A stretch of 64,000 nucleotides of DNA from Flavobacterium frigoris PS1 (GCF_000252125.1 NZ_AHKF01000022.1:115894-179893), one strand, 5' to 3'; positions 1-8,548 are shown, counted from the stretch's first letter. Notes: a model not told the origin generated them from the letters alone. Numbers and translations: made by a program.

Positions 1-11
1 AATATAAATCA

Positions 12-19
12 TACCTTTG
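12..19 (+). promoter_or_regulatory. Bacteroidota -7 promoter element for the LysR gene
   Basis: The octamer TACCTTTG matches the Bacteroidota -7 consensus TAnnTTTG and lies 20 bases before the ATG at 39. The expected -33 TTG box would lie outside the window, so only half of the promoter can be judged. Confidence 0.55.
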
Positions 20-38
20 TATCATAAATATAATAGTT

Positions 39-932
39 ATGGTAAATCTGGAATGGTATCGGACTTTTAAAGAAGTCTATAAAACAGGAACATTGACAAA
101 GGCCGCAGCAGCTCTGTTTATTTCGCAACCCGGCGTTAGTTTGCATTTAAGTGCACTCGAAAACTATGTTGGCTATAAATTGTTTGATAGAACTGGGAGA
201 AAAATGATTCCTACCGAAAAAGGAAAAGTACTTTACAATTTTATTATTGAGCCTTTAGCCAAACTAGAAGAAGCCGAAAAAAACTTTCAAAGAAGCACAG
301 AAAAAAACACGCCAACAATCAGTATAGGCATGTGTTTTGAAACATTCCAAATCACTCTTGAGCAGTATATTTCAAGCTTGCCATTTAACGTTATCATTCA
401 ATTTGGCGAATATCCAGATATGGTTGAAAATCTGGAGAAAGGAATCCTAGATTTGATTATTACACCTCAAATGGTGGTTAAAAATGGGATTGAATACCAA
501 GAATTTTCATCAGAAACGATTGTGCTTGTTGGTGGTAATGAAATTGATACAACTGAATTTAATGACATAGAAAGCAATGGAACTACCGCGGAATTAGAAC
601 TGTGGTTAAAACAGCAAAAATGGTACGGAACGACAGGTGACATGGAACATTTACGCCATTTTTGGCAGTTAAATTTTAATAAATACCCAGATTTTAGACC
701 TAACTATATTGTTCCAAATTTAAATTCTATTGTCCGCTGTTTGAGCAGTGGAAAGGGATTAGCCGTTGTTCCTGATTTTTTATGCCGGAAAGAAATCGAA
801 AACGGTTTAGTAAAACTCATTTGGGAAGGAAAAACACCTCTAACAAATACACTCTATTTCGCAACAAGAAAAAAAACTATGTATCAAGAAGAAATCCAGA
901 GAATCAAACAAATTTTCATCGAATTAAATTAA
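39..932 (+). CDS. LysR family transcriptional regulator
   Basis: A 297-residue DNA-binding regulator. Residues 1-60 form the LysR winged helix-turn-helix (TLTKAAAALFISQPGVSLH, then LENYVGYKLFDR), and about residues 90-290 form the periplasmic-binding-protein-like effector domain. Length is normal for the family. LysR proteins usually sense a small metabolite and control a neighbouring or divergent gene; the regulated neighbour would be to the left, outside the window, because the next gene on the right is convergent. The start is supported by a -7 element 20 bases upstream. The inducer cannot be inferred from sequence. Confidence 0.92.
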   Translation: MVNLEWYRTFKEVYKTGTLTKAAAALFISQPGVSLHLSALENYVGYKLFDRTGRKMIPTEKGKVLYNFIIEPLAKLEEAEKNFQRSTEKNTPTISIGMCFETFQITLEQYISSLPFNVIIQFGEYPDMVENLEKGILDLIITPQMVVKNGIEYQEFSSETIVLVGGNEIDTTEFNDIESNGTTAELELWLKQQKWYGTTGDMEHLRHFWQLNFNKYPDFRPNYIVPNLNSIVRCLSSGKGLAVVPDFLCRKEIENGLVKLIWEGKTPLTNTLYFATRKKTMYQEEIQRIKQIFIELN

Positions 933-1124
933 ACCTAAAGTAATTGAAGTTAAAAAAATTATATCTAACACGAATACATTTGTAAAAATTAGTATTTCTT
1001 CCTTTATCAGTTCCTAAAATCGATAATTATCAATATTATAGCATTTTGTTTCAAGATTTACTGTTCCGTTTTTTCGTATTTAATAAATCATTATTTTTAT
1101 GAAAATATTTAAAACTAAAAAGAT

Positions 1125-1241
1125 ATGAATGGCTTTTTCAAAACAATTATTGCAGGCTATGGCGCAAAAAAATTAGGCGGAGGATGCTTTGGTACAATTC
1201 TTCTGTTTATAATCCTTTACTGGATATTAGGGCAGTTCTAG
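1125..1241 (+). CDS. 38-residue single-pass membrane miniprotein
   Basis: A small open frame starting MNGFFKTIIAGYGAKKLGGG and ending in FGTILLFIILYWILGQF. The N-terminal half is glycine- and lysine-rich and contains a GGGC motif; the C-terminal half is one hydrophobic helix long enough to span a membrane. The basic side should stay in the cytoplasm. It lies alone in a 342-base gap between LysR and the convergent DUF885 gene and has its own stop. The organised composition (basic Gly-rich segment, then a clean transmembrane segment) makes it a plausible conserved small gene rather than a chance frame. I recall similar small Gly-Cys membrane proteins in Flavobacteriia, but no function is known to me. 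Confidence 0.55.
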   Translation: MNGFFKTIIAGYGAKKLGGGCFGTILLFIILYWILGQF

Positions 1242-1274
1242 AATTACATAAATAATCTAGCTCAAAAAGTACAA

Positions 1275-3023
1275 TTATTTTTTGAGCTCTTTTAGCATCA
1301 ATTCTTTTATAAATCTTACTGGAGCACTACCATAGCTCAGGAATTTCTCATGAAATTGCTTCAGCTTAAAATTAGCTCCTTGCTCTTTCTTCAACATTTC
1401 TCTAAATTCATATATTTCGGTGTAACCCGTAAAATACGAACTTAGTTGTACTTGTGTCAATGTTACCCTCTTCCACTTGCCTTCGGCCTCTGTTTGTTGC
1501 TGAAAGGCTTCGTTAATAAGTAATTTCATCGCTTCATCTTGAGTCATATTTTTAACATGAACGTTATAGTCCAAAATGGCATTACAAGTTGTTCTTAAAT
1601 TCCATTTATAATACATCAACCACATCTCATCTGAGTTTTTGTATCCATTTTCTAGCATCATCAACTCTGTATAAACAGCCCAGCCTTCAACCATAGCTCC
1701 GTTTCCAAGGATAGATTTAATAATACTTGGTGATTGATTGCTATATACTAATTGGGTATAATGCCCCGGAATTGCTTCGTGAATATTTAGAATTTGCAAA
1801 ATATAATCATTGTACTCTCTTAAATAGCTTTCTGATTTTTCAGCACTCCAACCGTTCATACTCCCTACATTATAATAGGTATTTGCATTTTTATCATAGG
1901 GTCCCGGTGCTGATATTGAAGCACCAGCAACTCCGGCCATATAATCAGGTTCCCTGCGAACAACTAAAGGCTTTGATGGATCAATATATAGCAAATCCTT
2001 TTCTTTTATAAATTCAACCAGTTCAGGAATTTGTTTCTCAATTGTTGATTGAAATTTTTGAGCTGTGGTATGCTGCAAAGAGATTTTATCGATAACCATT
2101 TTAATGACTTCTAAACTGTCTACGGGTTTAGGCTCCGATTTCATGTATTTAGGCCATAATTTATCTGCTAAAACATACATTTTGTCATGCAGTTCCTTTT
2201 TATGATCGACAGCTTTTTTATATACTGTATCAGCTTTATAAGTCGACTGAATGTCTAAGTTAAACTTCTCTCGATACAAATCTTCTCCCAGTCTAAAGGA
2301 ACGCGGCGTGGCATTATTTAAATCCTTTAACCAATTAGCATAAGTTGTAATTGCATTAATGGCTACTTTAGCTCTATCTTTTATTGCTTTTTTCTCTGAT
2401 TCCGGCAATTTACTTTTTGCTAAAGCTTTAGGCAAATCTTTTTCGAAAACAGATAATCCTCCTAAATTTTGCGCAATAGCAAGTTCAGTATGTTCTAAGG
2501 TAGGATTCTTGATATTTACTTTTGCAGCCTCGTAATAGGCTGGAATTGCATTCATTTTTAAGTAAAAACTATGCAAGCGCGCATCTGCAGCATCATATTT
2601 TCCATTTAATAATTCAGCAAAAGCACCACAAACATTATATTCAGATGGGTTCCATATATATGATTTTAGCTTATCTATTCTAAAAATAGAGCTCTGCAAC
2701 TGATTTTTGATAATATAATAGTCAATAATATTGTTATCCGAAAGATCCTCGATAGAATAGCGTTGCAATGAATCCAATTGCGCATGAGAAAAATCGAGTT
2801 GTTTCTTTATCCCAATGGAATCTGAAATAACTAACAAACTATCTAATTTATGATATCCTTGACTAGCGGCCCAGTCAGGATTTAGCTTCCAAAGTTCGAT
2901 TACAAAACCTTCTTTGTATTTTCCAAATTTTTCATTTAAAGTTACGGTGTCAATCGTTTCCGCCTTTTTATTGCATGAAAACAGTAATATGGACAGTAAG
3001 ATCGAAACAAATATTTTTTTCAT
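1275..3023 (-). CDS. DUF885 family lipoprotein (putative zinc metallopeptidase)
   Basis: A 582-residue protein with a lipoprotein signal at residues 1-17 (hydrophobic helix then LLFSCNKK, Cys17 as lipidation site), so it is probably anchored in an outer or inner membrane facing the periplasm. The DUF885 hallmark HEAIPGHY is at residues 415-422; H415, E416 and H421 are the expected zinc site, with the second conserved Glu probably in the GAMVEGWAVYTE segment. Family members are thought to be peptidases distantly related to thermolysin-like enzymes; no substrate is established here. It is transcribed on its own, downstream of and codirectional with the E1 gene but separated by a terminator hairpin. 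Confidence 0.88.
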   Translation of the reverse strand: MKKIFVSILLSILLFSCNKKAETIDTVTLNEKFGKYKEGFVIELWKLNPDWAASQGYHKLDSLLVISDSIGIKKQLDFSHAQLDSLQRYSIEDLSDNNIIDYYIIKNQLQSSIFRIDKLKSYIWNPSEYNVCGAFAELLNGKYDAADARLHSFYLKMNAIPAYYEAAKVNIKNPTLEHTELAIAQNLGGLSVFEKDLPKALAKSKLPESEKKAIKDRAKVAINAITTYANWLKDLNNATPRSFRLGEDLYREKFNLDIQSTYKADTVYKKAVDHKKELHDKMYVLADKLWPKYMKSEPKPVDSLEVIKMVIDKISLQHTTAQKFQSTIEKQIPELVEFIKEKDLLYIDPSKPLVVRREPDYMAGVAGASISAPGPYDKNANTYYNVGSMNGWSAEKSESYLREYNDYILQILNIHEAIPGHYTQLVYSNQSPSIIKSILGNGAMVEGWAVYTELMMLENGYKNSDEMWLMYYKWNLRTTCNAILDYNVHVKNMTQDEAMKLLINEAFQQQTEAEGKWKRVTLTQVQLSSYFTGYTEIYEFREMLKKEQGANFKLKQFHEKFLSYGSAPVRFIKELMLKELKK

Positions 3024-3052
3024 GTGTAGTTAGTTCAGAAAAATAAAGATAT

Positions 3053-3080
3053 AAAAAATGCCGCTCAGTGAACGGCATTT
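3053..3080 (-). terminator. Rho-independent terminator of the E1 gene
   Basis: On the minus strand AAATGCCG, a 9-base loop and CGGCATTT form an 8-bp hairpin followed by a run of T. It starts 14 bases after the E1 stop codon and separates it from the DUF885 gene. Confidence 0.8.
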
Positions 3081-3094
3081 CTTATTCTAAATTA

Positions 3095-5071
3095 TTAATA
3101 GGCTAAAAGTGCCCGCAAATCTATTTCGAATCGGCCTTTCGGCAAGTATTGATCTTCTAGTGCTTTTGTAAATGGAATTGGCGTGTCTAAACTGGCTACT
3201 CTTTTTACTGGAGCATCGAGATATTTAAAACATTCCTCGATGATCATAGCCGAAATGTCGCTCGCAACCCCACCAAACATTGAGTCTTCCTGATATATAA
3301 TTACCCTTCCTGTTTTCTTGACAGATGCAAAAATGGCTTCAGTGTCCAATGGTTGCAGGGTTCTTAAATCCAATAAATCAGCTGAAATTTCTGGATTTTT
3401 TTCTAAGGTATCCAAAGCCCAATGTACTGCTGCTCCAAAAGATATGATAGTTACCTCATTTCCTTCTTTCAATAAAGCTGCTTTCCCTAATGGCAAAGTG
3501 TAATAGTCTTTTGGTACTTCTTGGTAAACACTTCTGTATAATTGTTTGTGCTCAAAAAACATCACTGGATTCGGATCGTTAATTGATGCGTTCAACAAGC
3601 CTTTAACATCATAAGGAAAAGCAGGGTAAACTACTTTCAGACCAGGAGTTTTGGTAAACCAGGCCTCATTGGTCTGAGAATGAAAAGGTCCTGCCTGGGT
3701 TCCGCCACCGCATGGCATTCGAACCACCACATCCGCTTTTTCTAACCAGCGGTAATGTGATTTGGCTAATAAATTCACAACAGGATTGAAACCAGTCGAA
3801 ACAAAATCAGCAAACTGCATTTCGACAATTGCTTTATATCCGTTTATAGATAATCCCATAGCTGCAGAGACTACGGCGCTTTCACAAATTGGAGTATTAA
3901 TAACTCGCTTTTTTCCAAATTGCGCTACAAATCCATCAGTAATTTTAAAAGCACCACCGTATTCAGCGATGTCTTGCCCCATAATAACCAAGTTATCATG
4001 ACGTTCCATCGATTGCTTTAAACTGCTGGAAATAGCATCTATAAAACGTATTTTTTCCTTTTCCTCTGTAGGTTTAACTTGTTCAAAGACAAAAGTTTTA
4101 TAAATATCATTTAATTCTTCACTTAATGAAGCTTCGATTTCAGGTTCTGCATTAGCAATAGCCAAACTTTCGTCAATATCTTTCTTAATTTCGCTTCGCA
4201 AAGTTTCATCAAACTCCTCAGTAAGGATTTTATTTTCTTTTAAAAATGTTCTGTAATTTTCTACAGGATCTTTAATTGCCCACTGATCCATTAATTCTTG
4301 AGGGACATATTTAGTGCCGCTTGCCTCTTCATGTCCTCGCATTCTAAAGGTTTTAAATTCCAATAAAACGGGACGCGGATTAATCTTCATCGAAGCTTTC
4401 AATTGTGATAATAGATTGTATACTTCTAAGATGTTATTACCATCAACAATATGACTTTCCATTCCGTATCCTTTACCTTTATCGGCTAAGTTTTCGCAAC
4501 GATATTGCTCATTTGTAGGTGTTGAAAGCCCGTAACCGTTATTCTCAATAACAAATAGAACTGGTAATTCCCAAACCGAAGCAATATTAAGTGCCTCATG
4601 AAAATCACCTTCAGACGTAGCTCCTTCTCCAGTAAAAACTGCAGTTACTTTTCCGTTTTTCTTAAGTTTATTGGCTAATGCTATTCCGTCAGCTACACCT
4701 AATTGCGGGCCTAAATGCGAAATCATTCCAATAATCTTATATTGTTGTGTCCCAAAGTGAAAGCTCCGATCTCTCCCTTTAGTAAAACCATTGGCTTTTC
4801 CTTGCCATTGAGAGAATAAACGATAAAGCGGAATATCTCTTCCTGTAAATACACCTAGATTACGGTGCATAGGCAAAATGTATTCATCTTTATCTAAAAC
4901 AGCGGTCACTCCTACTGCAATAGCTTCCTGACCTATTCCTGAGAACCATTTAGATACCTTTCCTTGACGAATTAGGATTAGCATTTTTTCCTCTATAAGC
5001 CGCGGCTTTAGTATTCTTTTGTATAAATCTAATAAAGTTTCGTCAGTAAGATTTTTTCTTTCAAATTTCAT
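3095..5071 (-). CDS. Fused alpha/beta E1 component of a thiamine-dependent 2-oxoacid dehydrogenase
   Basis: Starting at MKFERKNLTDE gives 658 residues; an upstream in-frame ATG at 5092 would add seven residues with no motif. The first ~330 residues are an E1-alpha subunit with the thiamine diphosphate motif (GEGATSEGDFHEALN ... ENNGYGLSTP). The last ~320 residues are an E1-beta subunit beginning near KIRFIDAISSSLKQSM. The architecture is the fused E1 common in Flavobacteriia, usually annotated as branched-chain 2-oxoisovalerate dehydrogenase, feeding acyl-CoA for branched-chain fatty acids. The exact 2-oxoacid cannot be told from sequence, and pyruvate or 2-oxoglutarate remain possible. No E2 or E3 gene is adjacent. 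Confidence 0.9.
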   Translation of the reverse strand: MKFERKNLTDETLLDLYKRILKPRLIEEKMLILIRQGKVSKWFSGIGQEAIAVGVTAVLDKDEYILPMHRNLGVFTGRDIPLYRLFSQWQGKANGFTKGRDRSFHFGTQQYKIIGMISHLGPQLGVADGIALANKLKKNGKVTAVFTGEGATSEGDFHEALNIASVWELPVLFVIENNGYGLSTPTNEQYRCENLADKGKGYGMESHIVDGNNILEVYNLLSQLKASMKINPRPVLLEFKTFRMRGHEEASGTKYVPQELMDQWAIKDPVENYRTFLKENKILTEEFDETLRSEIKKDIDESLAIANAEPEIEASLSEELNDIYKTFVFEQVKPTEEKEKIRFIDAISSSLKQSMERHDNLVIMGQDIAEYGGAFKITDGFVAQFGKKRVINTPICESAVVSAAMGLSINGYKAIVEMQFADFVSTGFNPVVNLLAKSHYRWLEKADVVVRMPCGGGTQAGPFHSQTNEAWFTKTPGLKVVYPAFPYDVKGLLNASINDPNPVMFFEHKQLYRSVYQEVPKDYYTLPLGKAALLKEGNEVTIISFGAAVHWALDTLEKNPEISADLLDLRTLQPLDTEAIFASVKKTGRVIIYQEDSMFGGVASDISAMIIEECFKYLDAPVKRVASLDTPIPFTKALEDQYLPKGRFEIDLRALLAY

Positions 5072-5186
5072 GTGGTGGGCTTTAATTCGCATTTCAAAGA
5101 TAAAAAAATATAACAGTATCGATTGAAATTGTTATATTATTTTGTTTTGTTTATAACTTTTAAAATTCTAATTTAAATATATTCAA

Positions 5187-5194
5187 TACCTTTG
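5187..5194 (+). promoter_or_regulatory. -7 promoter element for the oxygenase gene
   Basis: TACCTTTG matches TAnnTTTG and lies 41 bases before the ATG at 5236, in the divergent region between the E1 gene and the oxygenase gene. A well-spaced -33 TTTG was not clear. Confidence 0.5.
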
Positions 5195-5235
5195 TAATTG
5201 GAAGGCTCTTAAGGCGTTCTAAGTTATTAAAAAAT

Positions 5236-6195
5236 ATGAATAGTATGCAAAACATTCCTAGTGTTGACTTGCGTGATTTCCTTTCGGACGACCCGAAACG
5301 TAAACAAAAATTTGTAAATGAAATCGGAAGTGCATTTGAAGATATTGGCTTCGTAGCATTAAAAGGTCATTTTTTAGATGACAAATTGGTAAATGAACTG
5401 TATAGTGAAATAAGAAATTTTTTCGCTTTACCTCTAGAAACAAAACATAGCTATGAGATTCCGGGTATTGGAGGTCAAAGAGGTTATGTTTCTTTTGGAA
5501 CAGAACATGCCAAAGGCAGAAAAGAAGGGGATTTGAAAGAATTTTGGCATTTTGGCCAGTATGTGAGTGAAAACTCAAAATACGCTTCAGAGTATCCTGA
5601 AAATGTTGAAGTAAAAGAATTACCTCGTTTTAATGAAGTAGGTAAGGAAGCGTATCAAATGCTTGAAAAAACAGGTGTTTATGTCTTGCGTGCTTTAGCT
5701 TTACGTTTAGGTTTAGATGAATTCCATTTTGACAATTTTGCCAAAGACGGAAATTCTATTCTAAGACCAATTCACTATCCACCTATTACTTCAGAGCCTG
5801 CTAATGCGATTCGCGCTGCAGCTCATGGTGACATCAACTTAATTACCTTATTAATGGGTGCGCAAGGAAAAGGACTTCAGGTTCAAAACCACAACGGAGA
5901 TTGGATTGATGCCATTGCTGAACCAGATGAATTAGTTATTAATGTAGGTGATATGTTATCTCGTTATACGAACAACAAATTGAAATCTACAATTCACCAA
6001 GTGGTTAATCCACCAAGAGAATTATGGGGAACTTCACGTTATTCAGTGCCGTTTTTTATGCATCCTGTGAGTGATATGCCATTGAATTGTTTAGAGAACT
6101 GCATTGATGCCGAACATCCAAAACAATTTGACGATATTACTGCTGGTGATTACTTGTACGAACGTTTAGTAGATTTAGGATTAATCAAAATATAA
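5236..6195 (+). CDS. Isopenicillin N synthase-like 2-oxoglutarate/Fe(II) oxygenase
   Basis: A 319-residue cytosolic dioxygenase of the IPNS/plant 2OG oxygenase superfamily. The N-terminal non-haem dioxygenase domain (DIOX_N, residues ~8-130) begins IPSVDLRDF. The iron triad is H197 and D199 (AAAHGDINLITLL) with H254 (STIHQVVNP), and R268-Y-S270 is the RxS motif that binds the 2-oxoglutarate carboxylate. All catalytic residues are present, so the enzyme should be active. The substrate is unknown; close relatives are common single-copy genes in Flavobacteria. A second in-frame ATG at codon 4 is an alternative start. A hairpin terminator follows at 6219. Confidence 0.9.
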   Translation: MNSMQNIPSVDLRDFLSDDPKRKQKFVNEIGSAFEDIGFVALKGHFLDDKLVNELYSEIRNFFALPLETKHSYEIPGIGGQRGYVSFGTEHAKGRKEGDLKEFWHFGQYVSENSKYASEYPENVEVKELPRFNEVGKEAYQMLEKTGVYVLRALALRLGLDEFHFDNFAKDGNSILRPIHYPPITSEPANAIRAAAHGDINLITLLMGAQGKGLQVQNHNGDWIDAIAEPDELVINVGDMLSRYTNNKLKSTIHQVVNPPRELWGTSRYSVPFFMHPVSDMPLNCLENCIDAEHPKQFDDITAGDYLYERLVDLGLIKI

Positions 6196-6218
6196 TTCCT
6201 AATTTTACTTCTAGTAAT

Positions 6219-6248
6219 AAAAGACATTGAGTTTACTTAATGTCTTTT
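6219..6248 (+). terminator. Terminator of the oxygenase gene
   Basis: AAAAGACATT, a 10-base spacer and AATGTCTTTT form a 10-bp inverted repeat that runs into a T tract, 24 bases after the stop codon. Confidence 0.75.
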
Positions 6249-6292
6249 TTCTTTTTATAGAACATAAATATTTACATTATAAAAAATATACG

Positions 6293-6426
6293 TTTTCACC
6301 ACATAGAAACATAGAAAATGGAGAAAGATAGAGACCAATTCTTGGTTTCTCATAGCTATGTTTTACTGTAAATAAGGGAAACGCCTTATTAACGTAAAGA
6401 ATGACTATGATTCTATGTGGTAAAAA
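6293..6426. repeat. Intergenic element bounded by inverted CCACATAGAA arms
   Basis: CCACATAGAA (6299-6308) and TTCTATGTGG (6411-6420) are perfect inverted arms, extended outward by TTTT and AAAA. The interior is A-rich and contains a 7-bp hairpin AATAAGG-GAAACG-CCTTATT (6371-6390). It sits between the oxygenase and SUI1 genes and has no coding potential. I recall similar CACATAGAAACATAG-type repeats scattered in Flavobacterium intergenic regions, but no second copy is visible in this window. Confidence 0.55.
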
Positions 6427-6449
6427 ACAATTAAAAGATTTAAAGCAAT

Positions 6450-6779
6450 ATGGACTTACAAGACCAATTAAAAAACCTTTTCCCAGACCACGAAGCAGCT
6501 CCAGAGGAAGCCACTGAAGAAGTTGCCCATGAATTATACGTTCAAAAAGAACCTATGATTTGTAAATTCGAGAAAAGAAAAGGAAAAGCCACCACTATTA
6601 TAGAAGGTTATGAAGGTACCGACGAAGATTTTAAGATCTTAGCCAAAGAAATCAAAACAAAACTAAGTGTTGGTGGAACTTTTAAGGATGATTCCATTAT
6701 TATTCAAGGTGATTACCGCGATAAAATCATGGAAATACTTAAAGTTAAGGGCTTCAAAGTAAAACGCGTGGGAGGTTAA
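6450..6779 (+). CDS. SUI1/eIF1-like translation initiation factor (YciH type)
   Basis: A 109-residue protein. Residues 1-30 are an acidic extension, and residues ~38-107 are a SUI1 domain (CKFEKRKGKATTIIEGYEG, then the LSVGGTFKDDSIIIQGDY segment). Bacterial YciH proteins resemble archaeal and eukaryotic eIF1 and are thought to tune start-site selection on the ribosome; their exact bacterial role is unsettled. It is followed by a nucleoside phosphorylase gene after an AT-rich repeat spacer, so cotranscription is uncertain. Confidence 0.92.
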   Translation: MDLQDQLKNLFPDHEAAPEEATEEVAHELYVQKEPMICKFEKRKGKATTIIEGYEGTDEDFKILAKEIKTKLSVGGTFKDDSIIIQGDYRDKIMEILKVKGFKVKRVGG

Positions 6780-6781
6780 CA

Positions 6782-6860
6782 AATTGATAATTGAAAATGT
6801 ATAATTAATAATTATTTTTTCAATTATCAATTGTCAATTATTAACTATCAATTAAAATAA
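6782..6860. repeat. AT-rich palindromic spacer repeat
   Basis: The spacer is built from variants of AATTGATAATTG and its complement: AATTGATAATTGAAAA at the left and TTTTTTCAATTATCAATT to the right, followed by two more TCAATTA/ATCAATT units. The arms can fold into a long hairpin between the SUI1 and phosphorylase genes. It could attenuate readthrough or be a degenerate repeat; nothing in it encodes a protein. Confidence 0.5.
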
Positions 6861-6862
6861 AA

Positions 6863-7732
6863 ATGATACAATCATCAGAATTAATACTTAATCCAGACGG
6901 AAGTGTCTATCACTTAAATCTAAAACCGGAACATATTGCACACGATATCATCTTTGTAGGAGATCAGAACCGTGTAGAAAAAATCACCCAATTCTTTGAC
7001 AGCATAGAATTTTCTACTCAAAAAAGAGAATTCAAAACCCAAACAGGTATATTCAAAGGAAAAAGAATTACAGTGATGTCAACAGGAATTGGTCCTGACA
7101 ATATTGATATTGTAATCAACGAACTCGATGCGTTAGTGAATATCGACTTAGAAACTCGTCAACCAAAAGAAAAACTTACTTCGTTAAACATTATCCGAAT
7201 TGGGACATCAGGCTCTTTGCACGCTGACATTCCCGTAGATAGTTTTGTGATGTCTAAATTTGGCTTAGGACTTGATAACATGCTTCGCTCCTACTTGATT
7301 GACGAGGTTTCGAATATCGAAATGGAAGATGCTTTTGTACAGCATACCAACTGGGATTTGCGCAAAGGAAAACCCTATGTGATTTCCTGCTCTGAAAAAT
7401 TAGAAAAAATCATAGAAAGCGACAAAATGCATAAAGGAATTACGGCAACTGCTGGAGGATTTTATGGCCCTCAAGGACGTGTTTTACGTTTGGATATTCA
7501 GGATGAAAAATTGAACTCTAAAATGGATAATTTCAAATTTAAAGAAAACCGAATCACCAATCTAGAGATGGAAACGGCTGCAATTTACGGTCTATCGGCG
7601 CTTTTAGGTCACAACGCTTTATCACTTAATGCGATAATTGCCAATCGTGCTAACGGGACTTTTAGTTCAGATCCATACAAAGCAGTGGATGAATTGATTG
7701 CTTATACCTTAGAAAAATTAGCTACTAATTAA
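6863..7732 (+). CDS. Nucleoside (uridine-type) phosphorylase
   Basis: A 289-residue cytosolic enzyme of the PNP/UDP phosphorylase family, which cleaves a nucleoside with phosphate to give a base and ribose-1-phosphate for salvage. Seen motifs: VGDQNRVEKI near residue 35 (phosphate-binding Arg region), STGIGPDNIDI near residue 75, RIGTSGSL near residue 115, and the ribose-binding NLEMETAAIYGLSALLGH near residue 235. Length matches the family. Specificity (uridine or purine) cannot be decided from sequence. A degraded copy of its 3' end lies downstream at 8397-8548. Confidence 0.9.
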   Translation: MIQSSELILNPDGSVYHLNLKPEHIAHDIIFVGDQNRVEKITQFFDSIEFSTQKREFKTQTGIFKGKRITVMSTGIGPDNIDIVINELDALVNIDLETRQPKEKLTSLNIIRIGTSGSLHADIPVDSFVMSKFGLGLDNMLRSYLIDEVSNIEMEDAFVQHTNWDLRKGKPYVISCSEKLEKIIESDKMHKGITATAGGFYGPQGRVLRLDIQDEKLNSKMDNFKFKENRITNLEMETAAIYGLSALLGHNALSLNAIIANRANGTFSSDPYKAVDELIAYTLEKLATN

Positions 7733-7740
7733 TTGTTTTA

Positions 7741-7819
7741 GGAGCTATTTCCCGCTATACGTTTCAATCTTTTTATTTTAAAGAAAAATAAAAAGGATTT
7801 TCACTGCTATCGGGGCTAT
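7741..7819. repeat. Flavobacterial intergenic hairpin repeat
   Basis: The element begins GGAGCTATTTCCCGCTAT and ends TGCTATCGGGGCTA, with outer AGC/GCT and CCCG/CGGGG arms that are partly complementary. Its centre is a hairpin TCTTTTTATTTT (7768-7779) and AAAATAAAAAGGA (7785-7797). I recall this GAGCTATTTCCCGCT...CGGGGCTA layout as a frequently repeated intergenic element in Flavobacterium genomes; only one copy is present here. It separates the phosphorylase and GNAT genes. Confidence 0.6.
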
Positions 7820-7848
7820 AATCTGGTCACTATAAAATTTTAAATAAA

Positions 7849-8385
7849 ATGAAAATAGGAACTATTGAAACCGAACGATTAATTTTAAGAAAACTAATTC
7901 CTTCTGATGATGAAGCAATGTTTTTGTTGGACAACAATCAAAATGTGCACCGATACCTTGGTAATAAGCCAGTCACATCCATTGAAGAAAGTCGAGAGTA
8001 CATCAATAACATCCAAATCCAATATATTCAAAATGGAGTTGGTCGATTTGCAGTGATTCTCAAAGAAACTAATGAGTTTATCGGCTGGGCTGGACTCAAA
8101 TTCATTACGGAACCCGTAAACGAACGTCAAAATTTTTATGACATAGGATATCGATTCATAGAGGATTATTGGGGCAAAGGATATGGACAAGAAGCGGCAA
8201 AGGCATGGCTTGACTATGGCTTTAACCAACTAAAGATCCAAAAAATATGTGCCTATGCTGATATCGAAAACAAAGGTTCTAGGAAAATATTAGAAAAAAT
8301 AGGACTGCAGCAAATTTCAGAGTTTGATGATGAAGGAACAGCATGCGTTTGGCTAGAATTGACTAAAACAGATTACTTAAAATGA
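7849..8385 (+). CDS. GNAT family N-acetyltransferase (RimJ/RimL type)
   Basis: A 178-residue acyl-CoA-dependent acetyltransferase. It begins with the RimJ/RimL signature IETERLILRKL; the acetyl-CoA pyrophosphate-binding loop is near residues 105-115 (WGKGYGQEAAKAWLDYGF), and the C-terminal ENKGSRKILEKIGL motif is near residue 140. RimJ/RimL enzymes acetylate protein N-termini, but most paralogs act on small amines; the substrate is unknown. The stop overlaps an ATG that opens into a pseudogene scrap. Confidence 0.9.
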   Translation: MKIGTIETERLILRKLIPSDDEAMFLLDNNQNVHRYLGNKPVTSIEESREYINNIQIQYIQNGVGRFAVILKETNEFIGWAGLKFITEPVNERQNFYDIGYRFIEDYWGKGYGQEAAKAWLDYGFNQLKIQKICAYADIENKGSRKILEKIGLQQISEFDDEGTACVWLELTKTDYLK

Positions 8386-8548
8386 AAAAAATAAAAATTG
8401 CTGGAGGTTTTTACGGTCTATCAGCGCTTTTAGGTCATAATGCCTTGTCACTTAATGCGCTAATCGCGCTTCGGGAACTTTCAGGGAAGATCCATACAAA
8501 GAAGTGCATGAATTAATTGCCTATACATTGGTTAAATTAGCACAGTAA
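8382..8548 (+). pseudogene. Chimeric remnant: duplicate 3' end of nucleoside phosphorylase
   Basis: From about 8409 to the TAA at 8546-8548 the sequence matches the last ~150 bases of the phosphorylase gene (7583-7732): it reads YGLSALLGHNALSLNALIA in frame, then loses frame through small deletions (GCCAATCGTGCTAACGG has become GCGCTTCGGG). The first ~25 bases, with ATG overlapping the GNAT stop, read MKKIKIAGG and match the start of the gene at 11206 (MKTIKIAG) with one base difference over ATGAAAAmAATAAAAATTGC. Alternatively the join is an internal deletion between two TTTAyGG sequences of the phosphorylase. It cannot encode an active enzyme. Confidence 0.75.
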
